Part shown: positions 45,215-54,396 of the stretch, piece after piece
Numbering within the stretch: the stretch's first letter is position 1
How the letters are laid out: each line of letters begins with the position of its first letter
NCBI GenBank assembly: GCA_963849635.1
Contig: CAWKIA010000021.1
Coordinates: forward strand, 1-64,000
Reading direction: 5' to 3'
DNA length: 64,000 nucleotides
DNA from: CAVRUD01 sp963849635
Lineage (GTDB): Bacteria; Chloroflexota; Chloroflexia; Thermomicrobiales; UBA6265
Notes under the pieces: model-generated
Database searches by the model: none
What the model saw: only the letters and a program-made list of their open reading frames with translations
What the model was told of the DNA's origin: nothing
Translations under genes and position numbers: made by a program

Positions 45215-46348
45215 ATGATCGCCACTGCCGCACACCTCGCCTCTCAGTCTCGCATCGATTCGGCCAGTCTCGATACTCCCAGCCTCGTGGTCGATGAGGA
45301 CCTGCTCCGGCGCAACATCGCCGAGATGGCCGCCTTTGCGACCAGTGTCGGCGTGGCCCTGCGGCCGCACATCAAGACGCACAAGACTCCGCAGGTGGCC
45401 AGGCTCCAAATCGGGGCGGGCGCGATCGGGATCACTTGCGCCAAGCTGGGCGAAGCCGAGGTGATGATTTCCCAGGGCGGTGTCGACGATATCCTCCTGG
45501 CCTATCCCGTCGTCGGCGATCTCAAGATCCGCCGCCTGCTCGCCCTGATGGACCGGGCCCGAATGATCGTCGCGCTCGACTCCCGCGACGCCGCTGCCGC
45601 CCTCTCCCGGGCGATGGTTGCCGCCAGCCGCACGCTCGACATCTACGTCGAAGTCAACACCGGCCAGAACCGGGTCGGCGTACACGCCGGGGAGGAGGCG
45701 GTCGCCCTGGCCCTCGATCTTGTTCGGCTCAAGGGGCTGCGCCTGATCGGGATCATGACCCATGAGGGCCATTCCCACACCGTCTCCCCAGCCGAGATCG
45801 AGGCGACCGCCACGGCTGCCGGACGGGCGATGGTCGAGACCGCCGAGGCGATTCGCGCGCACGGGATCGAGCTGCCGGTTGTCAGCGTTGGTTCGACGCC
45901 GGCCGCGACCATTACCCCGACCGTTCCCGGCATTACCGAGATGCGTCCCGGCACGTACGTCTTCAACGATGTCAACACGATGCAATGGGGCCGGATCGGG
46001 CCAGAGGATTGTGCCCTGCGCGTCCTGGCCACGGTTGTCAGCCGCCCCGCCCAGGATAGGGCCGTGATCGATGCCGGCTCGAAAACCCTCTCCCTTGAGC
46101 GAGCGCCCAACCACCCCGGACACGGCTACATCATCGATCACCCGCGGGCCACGATCGTCCGGCTAAGCGAGGAGCACGGCGTGATCGCACTGCCGCCGGA
46201 TGAGCCGGGATTCCAAGTCGGTGACCGGATCTCCGTCATCCCGAACCATGTGTGCCCGACGGTGAACCTCCAGGACCGCCTTTTTCTCATGCACGAGGGT
46301 CATTTGGCGGAGGCATGGACGATCGCGGCACGTGGGAAAGTGCAGTGA
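45215..46348 (+). CDS. D-threonine aldolase / D-serine dehydratase-like PLP enzyme
   Basis: 377 residues of the fold-type III (alanine racemase-like) class. The N-terminal DTPSLVVDEDLLRRNIAEM is typical. The PLP lysine lies in RPHIKTHKTPQVARLQ. The phosphate-binding and metal regions follow: YVEVNTGQNRVGVHAG, SVGSTPAATITPTVPGITEMRPGTYVFND, and the C-terminal His/Cys metal pair in NHVCPTVNLQD. Whether it splits D-threonine or dehydrates D-serine cannot be read from sequence. AGGAG lies upstream of the ATG. Confidence 0.88.
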   Translation: MIATAAHLASQSRIDSASLDTPSLVVDEDLLRRNIAEMAAFATSVGVALRPHIKTHKTPQVARLQIGAGAIGITCAKLGEAEVMISQGGVDDILLAYPVVGDLKIRRLLALMDRARMIVALDSRDAAAALSRAMVAASRTLDIYVEVNTGQNRVGVHAGEEAVALALDLVRLKGLRLIGIMTHEGHSHTVSPAEIEATATAAGRAMVETAEAIRAHGIELPVVSVGSTPAATITPTVPGITEMRPGTYVFNDVNTMQWGRIGPEDCALRVLATVVSRPAQDRAVIDAGSKTLSLERAPNHPGHGYIIDHPRATIVRLSEEHGVIALPPDEPGFQVGDRISVIPNHVCPTVNLQDRLFLMHEGHLAEAWTIAARGKVQ

Positions 46349-46373
46349 GGTTCATCCGCCGGAGGGGCGTCTC

Positions 46374-46437
46374 GTAGAGGCAGGGCTTGCCCTGCCCTGT
46401 CCCGCCGGCGGTGGGGCAGGGCAAGCCCTGCCCCTAC
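46374..46437. repeat. short inverted repeat with GTAGGGGC-like ends
   Basis: GTAGAGGCAGGGCTTGCCCT and AGGGCAAGCCCTGCCCCTAC pair almost perfectly (64 bases in all). The CCCCTAC end is shared with the MITE-like family, but the interior is unrelated and short. It follows the D-threonine aldolase-like gene by 25 bases. Confidence 0.6.
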
Positions 46438-46487
46438 CGGTGAACACAACCGAGTCAATACGGCACTAGGGTGATGCAGGGAGTTGG

Positions 46488-47708
46488 GTGTCAGACGACG
46501 TTGAGGGGGTACAGCAGAGATCTCGCGTGACGGGACTCCTGCCGTATCCGCTGGCGGTCGGCGCCTTCGTCCTGACCTACTGGTGCGTCGATATCACGTC
46601 CCCGGCCCTGACCGAGATCCAGGACGATCTCAACCTGAGCGATACCGTCGCGGGCCTGATCTTCTCGGTTTTCTTTGCCGGCCGCCTGGTCGCCAACTTC
46701 CCGGCGGCCTTCCTCGCCGACCGGGTCGGAGCCCGCGCGACGGCCGGGCTGGGCGGAGTCATCCTCCTGGCCGGGTCGATCCTCGCCTCGAGTGCTCCAA
46801 ATGAGTACGTCTTGCTGCCCGCCCGCGCCCTGCAGGGGACCGGTGTCTCGCTGCTCGTCCTGGCAGCTTTGCTCTCCACGTTGCGCGCCCGTCCCGGCGA
46901 CGGCGCGGCGATGACGATCTTCAACGTCGCAGCCGGGGTGGGGGGAGCTCTCGGGTTGGTCAGCGGAGGCCTACTCGCCGAGAATGTCGGGTGGCGCTCG
47001 GTCTACTGGCTGTGTGCCGGCCTCGCGACCGTGCTGACAGCCACGGCTGTGGCTACCCGGACGCGCGGCGCCGAGGCCCATCTCCAGGACCACACAGCGC
47101 CGCCATCTCCGGCTTCCGCACTTGACGATCCCGAACACTCTTCGACGCCCCGGCGGATCTTAGCGGCAGCGATCGCGGCAAATCTGTTGGTTTATGGAAA
47201 CTACAGCATCTTCGTCGTCGGCCTGCCGCTCTTTGCCGACGAGGAGTTCGGGGCCTCCTCGGAGCGCATCGGCACCTTGCTTCTGGTGACCAACCTGACC
47301 CACCTGGCCGCCGCCCTTCCCAGCGGGCGTTTTGTGCGGCGGTGGGGCAGTTCCCGGGTCCTGACCGTGACCTTCGGGATCGTGGCGGCCGGGATGATCC
47401 TGGTGATCCTCTCGCCGTCGTTGCTCTGGGTTGCGGTCGCGATGGCTATCTACGCCATCGGGTCGGTCGCAAGCAACATCGCCGCCGGCGATCAGATTCT
47501 CCGCGTCGGTGGCCAAGGCGGCAAAGCGGTCGGGTTGATGCGCCTGAGCAGCGACGTAGGTCTGGTCCTCGGTCCCGCGGCGGCGGGCGCCCTGGCCGAC
47601 ATCGCCGGTGCCGAAGCACCGTTTATCATCTTCGCGATGGTGACGGTGCTTGTCGCGGGGGCTGTTGCGCGGGCGGGAAGACCGGCAGGGCAATCGATGG
47701 TGGTATAG
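46488..47708 (+). CDS. MFS transporter
   Basis: 406 residues, 12 predicted helices. The loop 2-3 motif is FLADRVGARATAG, and ALQGTGVSLLVLAALLSTLR and VGGALGLVSGGLLAENVGWRSVYW (motif C region) place it with drug:H+ antiporters of the MFS_1 type. GTG start at 46488 with GGGAG upstream. The substrate is unknown. Its stop lies 55 bases before the RAYT element. Confidence 0.83.
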   Translation: MSDDVEGVQQRSRVTGLLPYPLAVGAFVLTYWCVDITSPALTEIQDDLNLSDTVAGLIFSVFFAGRLVANFPAAFLADRVGARATAGLGGVILLAGSILASSAPNEYVLLPARALQGTGVSLLVLAALLSTLRARPGDGAAMTIFNVAAGVGGALGLVSGGLLAENVGWRSVYWLCAGLATVLTATAVATRTRGAEAHLQDHTAPPSPASALDDPEHSSTPRRILAAAIAANLLVYGNYSIFVVGLPLFADEEFGASSERIGTLLLVTNLTHLAAALPSGRFVRRWGSSRVLTVTFGIVAAGMILVILSPSLLWVAVAMAIYAIGSVASNIAAGDQILRVGGQGGKAVGLMRLSSDVGLVLGPAAAGALADIAGAEAPFIIFAMVTVLVAGAVARAGRPAGQSMVV

Positions 47709-47762
47709 GTTGGGTGGCGATGGCCGGTTCAATCAGTGAGCCTCACTGTTGAAATGGGTACG

Positions 47763-48416
47763 CCGTCTCCGCTGCCGCCCGGGACTCGAAGGACCCGTGG
47801 GCTGACTCGATGGAAGCCGGCTCAAGCCGGCTAGTCCGGGTCGGTTACTTGCTCGGCCTTCGTCCAGAATTTTCCTTCGGCATGGCGGGAAGGTTGGTCA
47901 GTCGCGTAGGCAACCACGTCCGTGCAATGCTTGCTCGCCGAACGAAAGGACGCCGTATTCGCCTTGCCAGGCAAATCTCGCGTCACTGGTTCCGTCGCCC
48001 TTGAAGTTGACGGCATGGGTCGAGGCGCCCTTGAGGCGACGAACGAGTTCAGCGGGTGCGACTCTTGGAGGGGCTGAGACGACGACGTGGACGTGATCTG
48101 ACATGAAGCCGACCGCGTGCGGGATGGCCTCAAGATCGGCAAAAGTGAGTTCGAACGACCGTCGAATGAGCCGCTCCTCGCTTTCGACCGATGAGCGGAG
48201 CACGGTCCTTCGTCGCCCAGACAAGGTGGTAGAAGAGTCGCCAGTAGGGCAACAGTACACCTCTCGAGACCTTTGCAAACTGTTACTACGGTGTCTGCAG
48301 ATCATCGACCGCGATCAAATAATCAATCGCGCTCCGCGGCGACCAAGCCTAGCCGGCTTGAGCCGGCTTCCGTCAGTCAGCCCGGGACTTCGAGTCCCGG
48401 GCGGCAGCGGAGACGG
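47763..48416. mobile_element. RAYT element: transposase gene between inverted REP sequences
   Basis: The left end (47763-47833) reads CCGTCTCCGCTGCCGCCCGG, then the GGACT-based hairpin A, GGGCTGACT, GGAAGCCGGCTCAAGCCGGC and TA. The reverse complement of the right end (48350-48416) is the same sequence over about 67 bases, apart from four one-base differences or gaps. Each end holds hairpin A (CCCGGGACT/AGTCCCGGG) and hairpin B (AGCCGGCT twice). The transposase gene fills the middle and its TAG stop is made by the left repeat. No target duplication was clear by eye. Confidence 0.8.
47831..48252 (-). pseudogene. REP-associated tyrosine transposase (IS200-like Y1 family), frameshifted
   Basis: A TTG at 48252 with GAGAGG upstream starts PYWRLFYHLVWATKDRAPLI. 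After a shift near 48196, SEERLIRRSFELTFADLEAI and the HUH metal-binding motif HVHVVVSAPP follow, with ELVRRLKGASTHAVN. After a second shift near 47945, VVAYATDQPSRHAEGKFWTK carries the expected catalytic Tyr and the C-terminus. These are the landmarks of Y1_Tnp/RAYT proteins, which cut and join single-stranded DNA at REP hairpins. About 140 residues if joined. Two indels mean it is inactive or the sequence has errors. Confidence 0.85.
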
Positions 48417-48494
48417 TGCTCCCCCTTCCCCCCTACCGTCATCTACAGTGCCTCCCAATGCGTGTACACGGCCAATGGACCAAGAAATTTGGCC

Positions 48495-49913
48495 TTACTT
48501 CTCCCCCGACCACCCCGGCGCCGGGCTAATCCGGAACGAGTGGGCCGGTGACTCCGGCAGGCCCACCGGTATCTCGACCTTGATCCCAGCCTCTACAGGC
48601 GACGAGGCGACAATGCCTTGACCGAGCAGTTCGACGGTCGTTCCCCCACCTGCGGCCAGATTTTCCAGCACAAGGGTTCTGGGTTCGGGCTGGCCGAGCA
48701 GGGTGGCGAAGAGGTCTCCGTTTTTCTGGGTGAAGCGGACCGGGATCCCGGCCGAGGTAGTGCCGTCCGCCACGGCCCAGGGGCGGGTGCCATAGATCGC
48801 CTCGCCGTTGACCCTGAGCCAGGCGCCCAGAGCGCGGAGGCGCACCTGCTGACCCTCCTGGATGCTGCCATCGGCGCGGGGGCCGACGTTGAGCAGGAGG
48901 TTGCCGTTCTTGCTGACCACATCGACGAAGAACCGGATCAATTCTTCGACCGGGATGAAGTTGCGGTCGTCCTCCATCTGGTTGTAGCCGAAGGAGAAGC
49001 CGATCCCGCGGCATGTCTCCCACTTGTCCGGCCGGATGGCGGAAAAGCTTCTGTACTCCGGCGTAACGTAGTCCGGTGGGACGAGGTAGTAGCGTGATCC
49101 GTCTTCCCGCTGGTGTTGGAAACGGTCGTTGACCAGGCCGTCGGGCTTCTGCTCGTAGAACTCGGCGACGACCTGGGACAGATCCGACTCGCGGGGATAG
49201 CCGATGTCATTCCACATGATGGCGATTCCGTAGCGCTCGATCAGCTCGCGCCAGTGGGCATCGAAATAGGCCGACGCGGTCGCGTCCTGGAGGACAGTGC
49301 CGCCGACCTCCCGCACATGTGTAATTGGCTCGGTATGCATCGTCCAATCGAGGCCACCCGAGTAGTAGGCGGCGAAACGTAGGCCCTCGGCGCGGACAGC
49401 CTCGGCCATATCGCCGACGAGATCCCGACTGGTGTGATAGTCGCCGCGGACCGGGTTGGGCACGCGGCTGGGCCAGAGGCAGAAGCCGTCATGGTGCTTG
49501 GTTGTGAGGACGACGTACTGGGCGCCCGCATCCTTCACCATGGCCGCGAACGCGGCGGCATCCCACTTCTGAATCTCCTGATTGAAGGTCTCAGCAAAGG
49601 CCTCGTATGGGGCGTCGCCATAGGTTGCCTGGTGGTGTTCGGCAGTGGGACTATTTGGGATGCGCAAGGTGTTGAGATACCACTCGGCGTAGGCGTTCTC
49701 GCGGAACCAGGTTTCCCAATCGAACCGGTCTCCTGCCTCGTCCAGTGTGCCGGTCGTGGTCGCCCAGCCCGGCACCGAGTAGAGGCCCCAGTGGACGAAG
49801 ATGCCGAGCTTGGCGTCGTCGTACCAGGCCGGGGTCGGCCGGTCGAGGCGAGCAGTCCCGTGCGCTCCGTGCTCTCCCTGCGTGTTCGAGCTTTCGCCCT
49901 GGCGCTCTTCACC
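48495..49913 (-). CDS. GH29 alpha-L-fucosidase
   Basis: 472 residues. WYDDAKLGIFVHWGLYSVPGWA opens the GH29 barrel. WDAAAFAAMVKDAGAQYVVLTTKHHDGFCLWPS is the conserved KHHDGF region, and the nucleophile Asp is in IAIMWNDIGYP. A C-terminal beta domain follows NGNLLLNVGPRADGSIQ. I start at the GTG at 49913 because AGGAGGG lies six bases upstream; the longer frame from 49946 lacks this. No signal peptide, so it acts in the cytoplasm. It would release L-fucose from glycans. It is divergent from the beta-lactamase-like gene. Confidence 0.92.
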   Translation of the reverse strand, partial: GEERQGESSNTQGEHGAHGTARLDRPTPAWYDDAKLGIFVHWGLYSVPGWATTTGTLDEAGDRFDWETWFRENAYAEWYLNTLRIPNSPTAEHHQATYGDAPYEAFAETFNQEIQKWDAAAFAAMVKDAGAQYVVLTTKHHDGFCLWPSRVPNPVRGDYHTSRDLVGDMAEAVRAEGLRFAAYYSGGLDWTMHTEPITHVREVGGTVLQDATASAYFDAHWRELIERYGIAIMWNDIGYPRESDLSQVVAEFYEQKPDGLVNDRFQHQREDGSRYYLVPPDYVTPEYRSFSAIRPDKWETCRGIGFSFGYNQMEDDRNFIPVEELIRFFVDVVSKNGNLLLNVGPRADGSIQEGQQVRLRALGAWLRVNGEAIYGTRPWAVADGTTSAGIPVRFTQKNGDLFATLLGQPEPRTLVLENLAAGGGTTVELLGQGIVASSPVEAGIKVEIPVGLPESPAHSFRISPAPGWSGEK

Positions 49914-50145
49914 CACGTCGCACCCTCCTATTGAGCAGTTTGCCATCAGGAATCAGCTTTCAGCCGCCAGCAAAAGCCTTCTGCGACGCGATTGGCCACG
50001 CGTCGGAGTCATGTGCCGGGAACTGGATTGTATACAGATTTTCGGGTGTCCGCTCTCAGGAGATAGAGCGTCAGTCTTTCGGGAAACCGCAATCCAGTCA
50101 GAGACGTTTTCAAGGTAGCACCGTTGCGCTAGCCAAGGGATCTTC

Positions 50146-51579
50146 ATGTCGATCGCATCCGGCCGCAGAGGCAAACTCACGCCTGCTATCGCCTGCCTCC
50201 TGATCCTGGTGGTGGCGCCGCTGGTCCCGCCCCAGCTGAGCGGTGCGGCCGGATTGGCGAGCACCTTGTTGCGGGCAGAGATTCCCGCGCCCGCTGCCGC
50301 GCTCCCTGGCTCTCCCGTGGGCGACCAGTTGGGCTGGATCCTCGGCCAGCTAAACTCCGGCGCCAAGAACCTAGGGCCGGCCCGGACGGCGGATCACTTT
50401 GCGCCGGAGTATCTCGACGCCCTCCCAGCGGAGGACCTCATCACCACGATCCAGGACCTGTCCACCGCTCTGGCCCCGATCGGGCTCGCCCGGTTCGAAG
50501 GGGTCACCGACCCGCACCGGGCGGTCGTCATCCTGACCACGGACGCAATCGACGACTGGCGCCTGACGATCGGCGTGGACCCGCTGGATCCTCACCAAAT
50601 TGACGAGTTCTATCTCGCCCCGGTCGCTTATCCCTCCCCGCTCACTGTACCGCCGTCAAACTGGGCGGAGCTGGATGCCGACCTTCTCGGGCTGGCCAGA
50701 GATGCTTCCTTCCTCACCGCCGAGATCGATGGGGGCACCTGTCTGCCCATCCACGGGCTGCTCGCCAACGAACCACTGGCGATCGGCTCAGCGTTCAAGC
50801 TCTACGTCCTGGGGGAATTGGCCGACCAGATCGACCGCAAGGAAGCCAGCTGGGATGAACCCCTCGCCATCCAGGATGCCTTGCGCAGCCTGCCATCGGG
50901 GGAGATGCGGTTCGATCCGGACGGCACCACCTACCCACTCCTCGTCTACGCCCAGCAGATGATCGCCGCCAGCGACAACACCGCCACCGACCACCTGATC
51001 GACCGGCTGGGCCGCGAGAACATCGAAGCCGAGATGGGCGCGATGGGCCACGCCGCGCCGGAGAAGAACGTCCCCCTGCTGGCCACGCGGGAATGGTTCG
51101 CGCTCAAAGTGAAGGTCGGTCTCGTGGCCACCCTGGGCTATCTCAACGCTGACGATGCCGCCCAGCGCGCCTTCCTCACCAACGAAGTTGACCCGGCGGC
51201 GGCCACTCTCGAGGAGGCGGACACCCTGAGCTGGATCTCGCCCCGCCGCATCCAGACGATCGAGTGGTTCGCCTCCGCCTCGGATCTTTGCCGCGCCCTG
51301 GCTTCGCTGCATGAGCGCTCAACCCAACCTGGCCTCGACCCGATCTCCGGCATCCTCTCGACCGACCCCGGGGTGGTCTTCGACGCCCGTGTCTGGAGTT
51401 ATGTCGGGTACAAGGGCGGGTATGAGACCGGCGTCCTCAACCACACATGGCTGCTGCAGCGCGGCGACGGCCGCTGGTTCGCGATGATCCTGACATTGAA
51501 CGACTCTCGCGCCGAACTCGACAGCCACACCGCCACCCGCCTGATGATCCCGGCGGCGGCGCTGCTGGCGGAGGTGTGA
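50146..51579 (+). CDS. class A beta-lactamase-like serine hydrolase, secreted
   Basis: 477 residues. A Sec-type leader (AIACLLILVVAPLVPPQLSGAAG) is followed by a ~170-residue N-terminal domain of the ORF12/Cpl-like kind (LDALPAEDLITTIQDLSTAL). The penicillin-binding fold has the SxxK motif in IGSAFKLYVLGEL, SDN in IAASDNTATDHLI, and KGG in GYKGGYETGVLNH. No conserved ExxxN omega loop is obvious by eye. It could be a beta-lactamase, an esterase or a transpeptidase-related enzyme outside the membrane. AGGGA precedes the ATG. Confidence 0.85.
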   Translation: MSIASGRRGKLTPAIACLLILVVAPLVPPQLSGAAGLASTLLRAEIPAPAAALPGSPVGDQLGWILGQLNSGAKNLGPARTADHFAPEYLDALPAEDLITTIQDLSTALAPIGLARFEGVTDPHRAVVILTTDAIDDWRLTIGVDPLDPHQIDEFYLAPVAYPSPLTVPPSNWAELDADLLGLARDASFLTAEIDGGTCLPIHGLLANEPLAIGSAFKLYVLGELADQIDRKEASWDEPLAIQDALRSLPSGEMRFDPDGTTYPLLVYAQQMIAASDNTATDHLIDRLGRENIEAEMGAMGHAAPEKNVPLLATREWFALKVKVGLVATLGYLNADDAAQRAFLTNEVDPAAATLEEADTLSWISPRRIQTIEWFASASDLCRALASLHERSTQPGLDPISGILSTDPGVVFDARVWSYVGYKGGYETGVLNHTWLLQRGDGRWFAMILTLNDSRAELDSHTATRLMIPAAALLAEV

Positions 51580-51634
51580 CGCTGTCCGACGGCAATCGTC
51601 AACGGAGTCCGAGCCGGCCCCGGCACGTAGGTTT

Positions 51635-51755
51635 GTAGGGGCGGACCGGTGTGTCCGCCCGGCCACCGACCGACTGATTCCGATGTAGAAACGCCGTTCC
51701 CAATGCAGGATGACGCGGTTGGGTACCGGGCGGACACATCGGTCCGCCCCTACAA
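51635..51755. repeat. MITE-like inverted-repeat element, GTAGGGGC family, copy 3
   Basis: 121 bases with GTAGGGGCGGACCGGTGTGT at the left and ACACATCGGTCCGCCCCTAC at the right, one mismatch apart as an inverted pair. The interior is close to the copy at 33648. It lies between the convergent beta-lactamase-like and methyltransferase genes. Confidence 0.78.
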
Positions 51756-51795
51756 GGCGTGGCTACGCGGCCGATTCGGAATACGACGAACCGAA

Positions 51796-52503
51796 TCACC
51801 GCCGCCACATGCGGTGCAGTCCAACCACTACGCCGGCGTCCTTTGGATCGGGCCAGGGGCCGTCGGCGGTGGTGCTCGCGCGGCTCCAGCCGGCCTCATC
51901 CGCGGCGGTCAGGAAGCGGGCGGCGGGTGGACGGCCCGGTTCGGCCAGCCAGAGGAGACCACCTGGGGCGACGATCTGCTCCATGAAGCGGAGTAGCGGT
52001 TCGACATCGCGCGACTCGTAGAGAACGTCCGCCGCGAGCACGATCGGGAAACCGTCGCCAACGAGCGCGAGGAGGTCGTCACTGGGCTGACGCCAATTGA
52101 GTTGGACCGTCTCCGGCTCGCGCCCGGCGATCCGCAGACAGTTATAGCGGCAGAGCAGCAGCGACTCGGGCGAATAGTCGGCCGCGATGAGTTGGGCTCC
52201 TGCCCGCAAGGCCGCCGCGGCGGTGACGCCCAGCCCGCTCCCGATCTCCAACACCTGTTCGCCGAGCACCATCTGTGGTTCGCGGGCGATGGCGCGGGCA
52301 AGGGCAATGCCGCTGGGCCAAAGTTCGGCCCAGTACGGCAGGTTTTGCTCGGGATCGTCTTCGGCGCCGTCGAGCAGGGCGTCCATATCCTCCGGCTGGA
52401 GGACAAGGTACGGCGCCACTCCCTGTTCGATGTTCAGGCTGGTTTCGACCAGAGGGCCGATTGCCTCGATCTCGGTGCGCAGGGTTAGTAGCCGCTCGTC
52501 CAT
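51796..52503 (-). CDS. class I SAM-dependent methyltransferase (METTL/lysine methyltransferase-like)
   Basis: 235 residues. NLPYWAELWPSGIALARAIA is the typical lead-in of the METTL21/PrmA-like group, followed by motif I LEIGSGLGVTAAAALRAGAQ, motif II LIAADYSPESLLLCRYN, and FPIVLAADVLYESRDVEPLL. The target is unknown. Its ATG at 52503 lies within the last codons of the histidine kinase gene (19-base overlap), so the two are probably translationally coupled. Confidence 0.85.
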   Translation of the reverse strand: MDERLLTLRTEIEAIGPLVETSLNIEQGVAPYLVLQPEDMDALLDGAEDDPEQNLPYWAELWPSGIALARAIAREPQMVLGEQVLEIGSGLGVTAAAALRAGAQLIAADYSPESLLLCRYNCLRIAGREPETVQLNWRQPSDDLLALVGDGFPIVLAADVLYESRDVEPLLRFMEQIVAPGGLLWLAEPGRPPAARFLTAADEAGWSRASTTADGPWPDPKDAGVVVGLHRMWRR

Positions 52504-54242
52504 TGCCCCAGCGGCAGCCGCACCGTAAAGGTACTGCCTGCTCCCTCGACACTAGCCACGCTCACCGAGCCGCCGTGCAATTCGACGATGTGCTTGACTC
52601 CGGAAAGCCCAAGCCCTGTCCCCTGTGCCCGGCCGATCGCGTTCACCGCCCGGTGGAAGCGATCGAAGATCCGGGGCAGATCTGCTTCCGGAATCCCGAT
52701 CCCGTGATCCTGGACATGGATGAGCGCCCAACCCGGATGCCCGGTCCGGTCCGACTGCTCCACCGCGAGGGTCACGGCGATCTCCTCGCTGCCAGGGCTG
52801 TACTTGGCGGCATTGCCGAGCAGATTCCAGAGAACGCGCCGTAACCGGGCCGCGTCCACGTGGATCTCCTGCTCCGTCACTTCGGCGACAACGCGGACGT
52901 TCTGAACGGGCACCTGCGGGCGCCAGCGATTCACCTCTTCGCGGACTAGCGATACCAGGTCGATTGGCTGGATATCGAGCGGCAATTGCTGCCCGACCCG
53001 CATGAGTGAGACATCGAGCAATTCATCGATCTGGCCGCCCATGGTGTCGGCGGCACTCTGGATCGTCGCCATCGCTTCGGCAATCCTGCCCCCGGCCGGG
53101 CTGCCGATTCGGGCCGCCTGAATCGCCGCCAGTTGGGCGCGTCCTTTGATCACCGTCAGGGGCGATTTCAGATCGTGCGAGGCGCTGGCCAGGAACTCAT
53201 CGCGCAGGCGGATGGCTGCCTCCATCGCCTCACGCGACGCCGCTTCCACGGCGTGCAGGCGGGCGCGCTCCAGAGCCTGGGCACAGAGGTCGGCGATGGT
53301 GAGGAGGAGGTCGCGCTCCTCCGGGCTGAAGGGACGGTCGTCTGGAAAGCCGAACCCGATTGCCCCGATCGGGCGGCTCTCGAACAGCAGGGGCAGCGCC
53401 GCCGCGGCGCCATTCCCGCCCTCGACGGGGATATTGCCGAAGTAGGGATAGGCGGCCGCCCGCTCCGCGCCGGACTCGACGAAGATCGCCTCGCGCCGGC
53501 GGACGACTTCGCCGAACATCGATGGTGTATCAACCGGTACCGTCGTAAGCCGCGCATTCACGTCGGCCGGATAGCCCACCGCCCGGAGAGTGATGAACTC
53601 CCGGCCATCTTCGGAGACCGCGGCCACGATCCCGAGATTGGCGCCGAGGAGCGGGCGAATCTCATCGACCACGACCTCGGCCACCTCGGGCGGGCCGAGC
53701 GCTCCGGAGAGCGCCGCCGAGACCGCCTGCAAGCGGGCCCCGCGCTCGGTCGCTCGGACTTGAGCCGAGATATCTTCCACAAGCGCGACAAAGCCCTGGA
53801 CATCTCCGGAGGGGGCGACATCGGGAACGTAGGTTGCCCGGATTGTCCGCCAGCCGCCGTTGCGGAAGTGGACATGGCTCTCGTACGTCACCTGCTCGCC
53901 GGCAAGCGCGCGGCGCACGTGCGGTTCGATCGGGGCGTAGGCCTCATCGCCGAGTACATCGAGCATGCGGCGGCCGACGATCTCGGCCGCCGTGTACCCA
54001 TGCCACCGATGGTAGGTCTCGTTGACAAAGCGGTAGCACTCGCCCGCGTCGACGTAGGAGATGAGGACGGGGAGACTGTTGGTCACCATCCGGAGCAACG
54101 CATCGGAGCCGGCATCGAGTGGGCTGCCCGACCGATCGCGGCGCCACGCGAGCCGGGACGCCGCTCCCGGCAAGTCAGTCCTTTTGGACCCGTCGTTCGA
54201 TTCCAGCGGTACCGGGAATTCTCCCCGGGCAGCCACTGACAT
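52485..54242 (-). CDS. PAS-GAF sensor histidine kinase
   Basis: 585 residues. A PAS domain near 55-170 (LPVLISYVDAGECYRFVNETY, YTAAEIVGRRMLDVLGDEAY) is followed by a GAF domain near 195-340. The HisKA phosphoacceptor His is in ASASHDLKSPLTVIKGR. The catalytic domain has the N box NLLGNAAKYSPG, the G1 box DHGIGIPEADLPRIFDRF and the G2 box GTGLGLSGVKHIVE. No membrane segment, so it is a cytoplasmic sensor. I start at 54242 where GGGGGGACGC precedes the ATG. No response regulator is adjacent; the next gene is a methyltransferase that overlaps its 3' end. Confidence 0.9.
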   Translation of the reverse strand: MSVAARGEFPVPLESNDGSKRTDLPGAASRLAWRRDRSGSPLDAGSDALLRMVTNSLPVLISYVDAGECYRFVNETYHRWHGYTAAEIVGRRMLDVLGDEAYAPIEPHVRRALAGEQVTYESHVHFRNGGWRTIRATYVPDVAPSGDVQGFVALVEDISAQVRATERGARLQAVSAALSGALGPPEVAEVVVDEIRPLLGANLGIVAAVSEDGREFITLRAVGYPADVNARLTTVPVDTPSMFGEVVRRREAIFVESGAERAAAYPYFGNIPVEGGNGAAAALPLLFESRPIGAIGFGFPDDRPFSPEERDLLLTIADLCAQALERARLHAVEAASREAMEAAIRLRDEFLASASHDLKSPLTVIKGRAQLAAIQAARIGSPAGGRIAEAMATIQSAADTMGGQIDELLDVSLMRVGQQLPLDIQPIDLVSLVREEVNRWRPQVPVQNVRVVAEVTEQEIHVDAARLRRVLWNLLGNAAKYSPGSEEIAVTLAVEQSDRTGHPGWALIHVQDHGIGIPEADLPRIFDRFHRAVNAIGRAQGTGLGLSGVKHIVELHGGSVSVASVEGAGSTFTVRLPLGQWTSGY

Positions 54243-54396
54243 GCGTCCCCCCAACACGGCGCGCCCAGAAAGTCCAGGATGCCCACACATCTGTGATGTC
54301 GCGTGTCCGAATGATACCGGTTCGCGACGGTTTTGCGTCAAATCGACTAGTACCCATAGTGTCTATGCTATTTGGGGGATGAGGAAAGACTCCGGG

